DNA from: DTU018 sp964618175
GTDB lineage: Bacteria; Bacillota; Syntrophomonadia; Syntrophomonadales; Syntrophomonadaceae
Length of the DNA stretch: 18,431 nucleotides
NCBI GenBank assembly: GCA_964618175.1
Contig: CAZTZX010000036.1
Location: 1 to 18,431, forward strand
Direction of reading: 5' to 3'
Both the position numbers and the translations under genes were made by a program. This document shows, in pieces, positions 13,771 to 18,431 of this stretch. Position 1 is the first letter of the stretch, and every line of letters begins with the position of its first letter. The notes beneath the pieces are model-generated. The model made no database searches. It was given only the letters and a program-made list of their open reading frames with translations, and was not told where the DNA came from.

Positions 13771-13805
13771 TAATAAGCTTCGGGCTTGTGACTTCTTCTG
13801 CGTCA
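13771..13805 (-). pseudogene. Relic of a tRNA-Val 3' half
   Basis: Positions 13785-13805 match 17409-17429 of the tRNA-Val gene at 19 of 21 bases. The match continues with lower identity through the T arm (13771-13784 against 17395-17408). In tRNA terms it covers the anticodon arm, variable region and T arm. The T loop is altered and no acceptor end or D arm is present, so it cannot be a working tRNA. It lies between oadB and its terminator, on the same strand as the intact gene. Confidence 0.5.
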
Positions 13806-13831
13806 ATTATGAAGTCTTAGCCAGCCTCCCT

Positions 13832-14980
13832 TTATCCGAATAGGGTAAGAAAGAATCCCGCTGCTACTGCTGAACCGATAACTCCGGCCACATTGGGTCC
13901 CATGGCATGCATTAGCAGGAAGTTGGCTGGGTTGGCTTTTTGCCCTTCCACCTGCGAGACCCGGGCCGCCATGGGAACTGCGGAAACACCAGCTGATCCG
14001 ATCAGCGGATTGACTCTACCACCAGACAGCAAACACATCAGCTTGCCTAACAACAGCCCGCCCGCAGTGCTAAACATAAAGGCCAGCAGGCCCAGGGCAA
14101 TGATTTTCAGGGTTGCCGGGCTTAAGAATGTCTCAGCCACAGCAGTTGCCCCCACCGTGGTGGCCAGAAATATGGTGACGATATTTATTAAGGCATTCTG
14201 GGCAGTGTCACTTAGTCTATCCACTACACCGGATTCCCGGAAAAGATTGCCTAGCATCAGCATACCTATAAGGGGTGCAACCGAAGGCAGCAACAAACAA
14301 ACTATGATAGTAACAATTATGGGAAATACGATTTTTTCCAGCTTGGACACTTCCCGCAGCTGGGTCATTTCAATTTTTCTCTCTTTTTCCGTAGTGAGAA
14401 ACCTCATAATGGGCGGTTGGATCAAGGGTATAAGTGCCATATACGAATAGGCCGCAATCGCTATAGCCGGAAGCAGCTCAGGTGCTAGCTTGCTAGTTAG
14501 GAATATGGCAGTTGGTCCATCAGCTCCCCCAATAATAGCAATAGCAGCAGCTTGGGCAGCATCGAAACCCAACAGGATCGCTAGAATAAAGGCAACGTAA
14601 ATACCCATCTGGGCTGCCGCTCCCAAAAACAGGCTGGAAGGTCTGGCGATCAAGGGACCGAAATCAGTCATGGCTCCAATACCTAGGAATATCAAGGAAG
14701 GATAAATACCCAACTTTACCCCTTGATAAAGATAATAGAGGAGCCCTCCCGCCTCAGAATTATCGGCAGCAGGTGCTATCATGAGATCAGCCATAGGTAG
14801 GTTGGCCAGAAGCATACCAAACGCTATAGGCAGCAACAATAATGGCTCATACTTCTTCACAATAGCCAGATAAATAAGTACACAGGCTAGAACCATCATG
14901 ACCGCCTGCTGCCAGGTCATAGCCGGAAAGCCCGAAGTATTCCATATGCTTAAGAGTGTATCAACTATCGATATTGACAT
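13832..14980 (-). CDS. oadB: Sodium-translocating decarboxylase beta subunit (OadB/GcdB/MmdB)
   Basis: This 382-residue integral membrane protein has about nine to eleven hydrophobic segments across its whole length. The family motif GGADGPTAIF starts at 151, with Asp154 matching the Na+-binding aspartate known in OadB. The C-terminal NPLIGSAGVSAVPMAARV and NFLLMHAMGPNVAGVIGSA segments are also diagnostic. It receives the carboxyl group from carboxybiotin, decarboxylates it, and exports Na+ in the process. The same subunit serves oxaloacetate, methylmalonyl-CoA and glutaconyl-CoA decarboxylases; the alpha subunit in this operon is of the oxaloacetate type. It is the last gene, 11 bases after the biotin carrier. 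The length is slightly below that of Klebsiella OadB (about 430). Confidence 0.95.
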   Translation of the reverse strand: MSISIVDTLLSIWNTSGFPAMTWQQAVMMVLACVLIYLAIVKKYEPLLLLPIAFGMLLANLPMADLMIAPAADNSEAGGLLYYLYQGVKLGIYPSLIFLGIGAMTDFGPLIARPSSLFLGAAAQMGIYVAFILAILLGFDAAQAAAIAIIGGADGPTAIFLTSKLAPELLPAIAIAAYSYMALIPLIQPPIMRFLTTEKERKIEMTQLREVSKLEKIVFPIIVTIIVCLLLPSVAPLIGMLMLGNLFRESGVVDRLSDTAQNALINIVTIFLATTVGATAVAETFLSPATLKIIALGLLAFMFSTAGGLLLGKLMCLLSGGRVNPLIGSAGVSAVPMAARVSQVEGQKANPANFLLMHAMGPNVAGVIGSAVAAGFFLTLFG

Positions 14981-14991
14981 TTTTCTCCCCC

Positions 14992-15378
14992 CTACTTCAG
15001 CGTAAGAAGGATGTCACCTGTCGATAGAGACGATCCTTTAGCAACCATAACTTGGGATACTACTCCATCCCGCGCAGCAAAGATCTCGCTTTCCATTTTC
15101 ATGGCTTCCACAATGAACATGACTTGACCCTTTTGCACGGCATCACCTGGTTTAACCAGCACAGCAACGACAACACCAGGCATGGGAGCTTTGATAGATT
15201 CACCCGACATGGTATCAGGTTGAACTGTTGGTTTAATAGGTTCTGCACTAGCAGCAGGTGCGGTTTCAACCGTTGGCACAGGGACAACAGTAGCTTGGGT
15301 AGTCCTCACGATGGTTGCTTGCCCCTGTTCCACCTCAACTTCATAGTTTTTATCGTTGATGGTAACAACGTACTTCAT
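14992..15378 (-). CDS. Biotin carboxyl carrier protein of the decarboxylase
   Basis: The 128-residue protein has three parts: an N-terminal strand region (1-25), an Ala/Pro/Val/Thr-rich flexible linker (about 28-58), and a biotinyl domain (about 60-128). The biotin-acceptor lysine is K94 in EAMKM. It carries the carboxyl group between the carboxyltransferase (gene at 15742-17118) and the membrane beta subunit. In Klebsiella the biotin domain is fused to the alpha subunit; here it is separate, as in methylmalonyl-CoA and glutaconyl-CoA decarboxylases. The start at 15378 follows a GGGGGAG Shine-Dalgarno. Confidence 0.94.
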   Translation of the reverse strand: MKYVVTINDKNYEVEVEQGQATIVRTTQATVVPVPTVETAPAASAEPIKPTVQPDTMSGESIKAPMPGVVVAVLVKPGDAVQKGQVMFIVEAMKMESEIFAARDGVVSQVMVAKGSSLSTGDILLTLK

Positions 15379-15401
15379 CTCTACTCCCCCTATTGTAGGC
15401 T

Positions 15402-15728
15402 CTAATCAATGGCCTTTATCGTTTTGAATCGAAGCTGGGATAGAGGAATCTGGCTATCATCGCTAATGATGGCCATGATCATGGCAGCCGTTGGTTCGTC
15501 GACACCAATCAACTTTAATTCCCCTCCCGAACATTCCCCATCAAGCTCTTCCACAATGTATGGTAGATCAGTATCTCCTGCTCTGGTAACATTCTTCTCA
15601 TTATTATTCTTAACAACAAATCCCAGCATTGACGACAAGATCGTTATCAAAAAGCTCAGCAAAACTAATACAGCAAATACCACTGTAAAACCTAGCAGGG
15701 ATACCCATAAGCTATCCACAAAACTCAT
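15402..15728 (-). CDS. Sodium pump decarboxylase gamma subunit (OadG family)
   Basis: This 108-residue protein has one N-terminal membrane segment (about 7-40, LLGFTVVFAVLVLLSFLITI) and a soluble C-terminal part. The segment DEPTAAMIMAIISDDSQIP near the C-terminus resembles the end of OadG-family proteins of Firmicutes. OadG is known to hold alpha and beta subunits together, and in some species binds zinc. The gene lies between the alpha subunit (13 bases) and the biotin carrier (23 bases), as expected for this operon. The sequence is less conserved than its partners, so the context carries part of the call. Confidence 0.85.
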   Translation of the reverse strand: MSFVDSLWVSLLGFTVVFAVLVLLSFLITILSSMLGFVVKNNNEKNVTRAGDTDLPYIVEELDGECSGGELKLIGVDEPTAAMIMAIISDDSQIPLSQLRFKTIKAID

Positions 15729-15741
15729 AAATGTCCTCCTT

Positions 15742-17118
15742 TTAGAGTTTCCTTATGGTATAACTTACCTTTAAGGCAGAACTCTCTTCTCTATGCTTTA
15801 AGAACTCTTCAGCAATCTGCGGAAAAGCAATATAGGATAATACATCTTCATCGCTTTTGGCTAGTTTGCCAATCTCTTGCTTGGCCTTTTCAAACTGGGG
15901 CTCTAAGGTATCGGCAAATCTACCCGTATAAGGTTTCTCATCTCCCAAAACCAGCTTTACCAAATCGGCATCCAATTCTCCGGGAGCTCTGCCATATTCA
16001 CCTTTCAAATAGGCCTTTACTTCTTTGGATATCTGCTTATAGCGTTCTCCCATCATCACATTAGTAGTAGCCTGAACGCCGACAATTTGGCTCATTGGCG
16101 TCACCAGCGGAGGGTAGCCCAGTTCTTTTCTGACCTCGGGAATCTCCTGCAGCACTTCCGGCAGTCTATCCAGATCATCATGCTGCTTTAATTGAGCGAT
16201 AAGATTGGAAAGCATACCTCCGGGCACCTGATAAGTAAGCGCATTGGTATCGGAGCCAAGTACGAAATGTTCCAGTTCACCTGATCGAACAAACTTATCT
16301 TTAACAGGTATGAAAAAGTCGTTGATTTGTTTCAGGATCTCCCGATCAAGTCCTGTCTCATAGCCCGCCTGCTCAAATGCAAAATTCAAGGATTCAGTGG
16401 CCGGCTGAGAGGTTCCTCCCGAGAATGAGGAAATGGCACAATCGATCCCGTCACAGCCAGCTTCAATGGCTTTATAATAGGTGATCGGGCCCAAACCAGT
16501 AGTAGAGTGAGTGTGAAGGAAAATAGGCACCTTCACATTCTTCTTTAATGCGGTGATCAGGTCAAAAGCGTCCTGAGGACCCATTATTCCAGACATATCT
16601 TTTATACAGATGGAGTGTACCCCCATCCCCTCCAGCTCTTTGCCTAACTCGACATAGTTTTCAATATTGTGGATGGGGCTGATGGTGTAACAAATAGCTC
16701 CCTGAGCATGACCACCGCTTTTCAGAGTCTGATCAACGGCCACTTCAACATTGCGAAAGTCATTGAGAGCATCAAATATTCTAATAATATCAATTCCATT
16801 GCTAATAGAGTGTTCAACAAACTTGCGAACCACATCATCGGGATAATGCTTATAGCCCAGCAGGTTTTGCCCTCTTAACAGCATCTGCAGCTTGGTATTC
16901 TTCATCTTAGCTTTGATCTTGCGCAGCCTATCCCAGGGATCCTCATTCAGATATCTGAGACAAGAGTCAAACGTTGCTCCACCCCAGCATTCGACTGAAT
17001 GATACCCTGCGCTATCGATCTTTTCCAAAATCACTTCAAAATCGCTAAAAGGCATTCTAGTCGCGATAAGCGATTGGTTGGCATCTCTCAAAACGGTTTC
17101 CGTAATACTTATCTTCAT
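15742..17118 (-). CDS. Oxaloacetate decarboxylase alpha / pyruvate carboxylase subunit B-type carboxyltransferase
   Basis: The 458-residue protein is an HMGL-like TIM barrel (about 1-290) followed by the conserved PYC_OADA domain (about 290-458). Visible active-site elements are LRDANQSL (10-17, metal-binding Asp), KDMSG (173-177, with the lysine that is carboxylated in relatives) and LHTHSTTG (201-208, metal-binding His pair). It transfers the carboxyl group of oxaloacetate to biotin (or the reverse in pyruvate carboxylases). There is no biotinyl domain at the C-terminus; that function is in the gene at 14992-15378. The frame is open to 17154, but ATG at 17118 has a GGAGTGA Shine-Dalgarno and gives the family N-terminus. 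As it is grouped with beta and gamma subunits, use in a Na+ pump is more likely than use in anaplerosis. Confidence 0.92.
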   Translation of the reverse strand: MKISITETVLRDANQSLIATRMPFSDFEVILEKIDSAGYHSVECWGGATFDSCLRYLNEDPWDRLRKIKAKMKNTKLQMLLRGQNLLGYKHYPDDVVRKFVEHSISNGIDIIRIFDALNDFRNVEVAVDQTLKSGGHAQGAICYTISPIHNIENYVELGKELEGMGVHSICIKDMSGIMGPQDAFDLITALKKNVKVPIFLHTHSTTGLGPITYYKAIEAGCDGIDCAISSFSGGTSQPATESLNFAFEQAGYETGLDREILKQINDFFIPVKDKFVRSGELEHFVLGSDTNALTYQVPGGMLSNLIAQLKQHDDLDRLPEVLQEIPEVRKELGYPPLVTPMSQIVGVQATTNVMMGERYKQISKEVKAYLKGEYGRAPGELDADLVKLVLGDEKPYTGRFADTLEPQFEKAKQEIGKLAKSDEDVLSYIAFPQIAEEFLKHREESSALKVSYTIRKL

Positions 17119-17162
17119 TATTTCACTCCATTCTGCAATAATAGTATTTCTCAAAATCCATA

Positions 17163-17192
17163 TTATGAATGAATATAAAAGCCAAATTCAAT
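17163..17192 (-). promoter_or_regulatory. Putative promoter of the decarboxylase operon
   Basis: TTGAAT (17192-17187), 18 bases, then CATAAT (17168-17163) on the minus strand, about 45 bases before the alpha-subunit ATG. Each box has one or two mismatches. Nothing else recognisable lies between here and the tRNA terminator at 17346. Confidence 0.45.
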
Positions 17193-17345
17193 GACGCCCC
17201 CAGCCCACTTGCATGAGCTCGAAAAGTACTAAAAGTTAAAAATTCCACGTCCCACCCCAAAACCCTGCATAGTTTCGGGTGTATACAAGATACATTGGTG
17301 CTTGCACACCTCTGACTGACTGTAAAATGTAACTCTGTTTACAGA

Positions 17346-17373
17346 AATAGCGGGGTTCAAAAACCCCGCTATT
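17346..17373 (-). terminator. Terminator after tRNA-Val
   Basis: AATAGCGGGGTT (17346-17357) pairs perfectly with AACCCCGCTATT (17362-17373) on a 4-base loop. It starts 13 bases past the tRNA 3' end. The U-tract on the minus strand is short (ATTTCTG). Confidence 0.75.
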
Positions 17374-17385
17374 ATTGATCTTTTA

Positions 17386-17460
17386 TGGTGGGCCGTATAA
17401 GATTCGAACTTATGACTTCTTCCGCGTCAGGGAAGCACTCTCCCGCTGAGTTAACGGCCC
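17386..17460 (-). tRNA. tRNA-Val (anticodon GAC)
   Basis: The 75-base cloverleaf is complete on the minus strand. The acceptor stem is GGGCCGT/ACGGCCC, followed by discriminator A and an encoded CCA. The anticodon stem CTTCC/GGAAG closes the 7-base loop CTGACGC, giving anticodon GAC, which reads GUC and GUU valine codons. The T arm is ATAAG-TTCGAAT-CTTAT. It stands alone, with its own promoter and terminator. Confidence 0.95.
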
Positions 17461-17472
17461 GGAGCACTTTTG

Positions 17473-17501
17473 ATTATATCGTGCTAGTGGATTAAAATCA
17501 A
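17473..17501 (-). promoter_or_regulatory. Promoter of tRNA-Val
   Basis: TTGATT (17501-17496), 17 bases, and a perfect TATAAT (17478-17473) on the minus strand. The predicted start is about 6 bases before the mature 5' end of the tRNA. Confidence 0.78.
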
Positions 17502-17559
17502 CACCCGTGACCTAGAAAGTTATTTCGACAAGTGTATGGCAATATACCTTAACCACAAC

Positions 17560-18027
17560 CTATTTATTGGGATTGGGGATGGGATTGCCTTCAACTATGG
17601 AGATAATAATGTCTTGGCCGATTCCATCTTCACCGTCCACACCATAGAAACTAAATATCTTGCCGTTGCTGACGGCAATATTATAACCGGATTCATCGAT
17701 GTCTTTGGAATTCTTTATGACGGCCTCTTGGCTGCCGCACTCCAGGACTGAATAAATGATGTCCTGCTCGTCAACGGTGACTCGCACTGAAAACCCGCCC
17801 GTCACATCGTCCATAAAGGCATCTTGATAATCATCGGTAACTTCGTATCCAGCATCAATGGTGGCTTGCCTTATTTTGTCAAGGGACAAGGATTTGCTCT
17901 CCTGGGGCTCCCCTTGTGTTTGCCCGGGTGAAGAATCATTTCCTGATGAACCAGTATCACCTCCGCAGCCTACCACAAAGCTGCTCATCAGCATCAACGC
18001 AACAACAAGCACAAACAGTTTTTTCAT
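17560..18027 (-). CDS. Small secreted lipoprotein of unknown function
   Basis: The 155-residue protein has a lipoprotein signal peptide: KK, a hydrophobic stretch (4-19) and the lipobox VVGC with Cys21 as the predicted lipidated residue. A Gly/Ser/Pro/Gln linker follows (22-45), then an acidic globular domain (about 48-155) with VTDDYQDAFMDDVTGGFSVR and YGVDGEDGIGQDIIISIVEG. It is expected to be anchored on the outer face of the cell membrane. I do not recognise the domain. ATG at 18027 lies 9 bases after GGGGAGG; two TTG codons directly before it are less well placed. It is transcribed alone upstream of the tRNA-Val gene, with no clear terminator in between. Confidence 0.8.
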   Translation of the reverse strand: MKKLFVLVVALMLMSSFVVGCGGDTGSSGNDSSPGQTQGEPQESKSLSLDKIRQATIDAGYEVTDDYQDAFMDDVTGGFSVRVTVDEQDIIYSVLECGSQEAVIKNSKDIDESGYNIAVSNGKIFSFYGVDGEDGIGQDIIISIVEGNPIPNPNK

Positions 18028-18223
18028 CAACAATTGCCTCCCCTAATTATAAAATTAATTCCAATAAGATGCGTTCATACCATCCCACCTTAACTAGGTG
18101 CCGGAATCAGTATTTGCCGACCGAATTATCCAAGTAGCAGCAAGCCTCTCCTCGACCGATTTAATTATAAGGATATTACGAGTAATAACTAATCACCCCC
18201 AGGGTGAAAGGCGTGATTTCTAA
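18028..18223. other. Intergenic stretch, nothing recognised
   Basis: This AT-rich region upstream of the lipoprotein gene has no convincing promoter. A TATAAT at about 18052-18047 lies too close to the Shine-Dalgarno to serve as a normal -10 box. A small hairpin CACCC/GGGTG lies near 18195. Confidence 0.5.
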
Positions 18224-18313
18224 GGTAATCCTGAGAATGATTATCCGTCTGTTTGTCCAGTTTGTGGTTCGTTGCCATTAAAAGGCATTTTGCGGCTTGA
18301 TGGTTTGATTTAA
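18224..18313 (+). other. Short open stretch with a CxxC zinc-knuckle motif, possible gene relic
   Basis: Between two stops the plus strand reads about 29 residues, including YPSVCPVCGSLPLKG. There is no start codon or Shine-Dalgarno. The CPVCG pattern is like that of zinc-ribbon proteins and of some transposase N-termini, so this could be a remnant of a lost gene. It may also be chance. Confidence 0.2.
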
Positions 18314-18334
18314 GTAACTCCCGCAATCGCATGC

Positions 18335-18370
18335 AAAAAAAGACTCCTGAAAGATAATCTTTGAGGAGCC
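18335..18370 (-). terminator. Strong intrinsic terminator at the right edge
   Basis: On the minus strand GGCTCCT (18370-18364) pairs with AGGAGTC (18348-18342, one G-U pair), with further AAAG/CTTT pairing inside, and seven T follow (18341-18335). It should end a minus-strand transcript entering from beyond 18431. Confidence 0.8.
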
Positions 18371-18388
18371 TTTAGCTGTGATTACTCG

Positions 18389-18431
18389 TTAATCAAAAAG
18401 AAGCTCGAGCAAAAATTGATACCGCCTCGGC
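18389..18431 (-). CDS. Possible last codons of a gene entering from the right
   Basis: Upstream of the terminator one minus-strand frame reads RRYQFLLELLFD and stops at TAA (18391-18389). The other two frames also end nearby, so the frame is a guess based on protein-like composition and the terminator 18 bases downstream. Too short to name. Confidence 0.25.
   Translation of the reverse strand, partial: PRRYQFLLELLFD

Noticed and set aside
13893..14450. 185-residue plus-strand frame
   Set aside because: It is fully antisense to oadB, has no ribosome site, and shows the low-complexity composition typical of a mirror frame of a membrane protein gene.
15742..17118. 2-isopropylmalate synthase or HMG-CoA lyase
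   Set aside because: The barrel is shared by these families, but LRDANQSL, the PYC_OADA C-terminal part and the beta, gamma and biotin-carrier neighbours point to a carboxyltransferase.
17119..17154. N-terminal extension of the decarboxylase alpha subunit
   Set aside because: The 12 extra residues do not fit the family, and the Shine-Dalgarno GGAGTGA lies inside them, directly before the ATG at 17118.

Overview
The window reads as an assembled contig from a spore-forming, anaerobic Firmicute of the Clostridia, most like a Syntrophomonas-type bacterium. This lineage call is an inference from gene order and protein style, because no database search was possible. The evidence is the infC-rpmI-rplT-TrmH-family methylase-pheS-pheT order, a T-box leader, a ytxC-type sporulation gene close to thrS, a long-chain acyl-CoA ligase and a sodium-pumping decarboxylase. 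A run of exactly 100 N (12479-12578) marks a scaffold join inside one gene. Almost every gene is on the minus strand; the acyltransferase at 12392-13178 is the only convincing plus-strand gene.

Layout from left to right (minus-strand operons therefore run right to left). 1-650 is the N-terminal part of an acyl-CoA ligase. 780-2444 is a nucleoside kinase with ThrRS-like N-terminal domains, with its own promoter and terminator. 2650-5750 is pheS-pheT, preceded by a T-box leader with a UUC (Phe) specifier and a promoter. 6179-8104 holds the infC-rpmI-rplT ribosomal operon followed by a TrmH/SpoU methylase. infC appears to start at an AUC codon and has a structured leader that ends in an intrinsic terminator. 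8281-8570 is a cluster of repeats, including a perfect 36-bp inverted repeat. 8571-11108 is a DUF445 membrane protein gene and thrS. 11221-12144 is ytxC. 12392-13178 is the gapped acyltransferase and 13245-13448 a cold-shock protein.

The second half carries an operon for a biotin-dependent, sodium-translocating decarboxylase: carboxyltransferase (17118-15742), OadG-like gamma subunit, separate biotin carrier, and OadB beta subunit. These parts would couple decarboxylation of oxaloacetate or a related acid to Na+ export. A tRNA-Val(GAC) gene with its own promoter and terminator (17386-17460) and a small lipoprotein gene follow. The right edge holds a strong terminator and probably the last codons of a gene outside the window.

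No CRISPR array, prophage, transposase gene or defence system is visible. The points most worth a second look are the AUC start of infC, a PheT that lacks the usual OB/EMAP tRNA-binding insert, the loss of editing residues in the ThrRS-like module of the kinase, a decayed tRNA-Val 3' half next to oadB, and the intergenic palindromic repeats.
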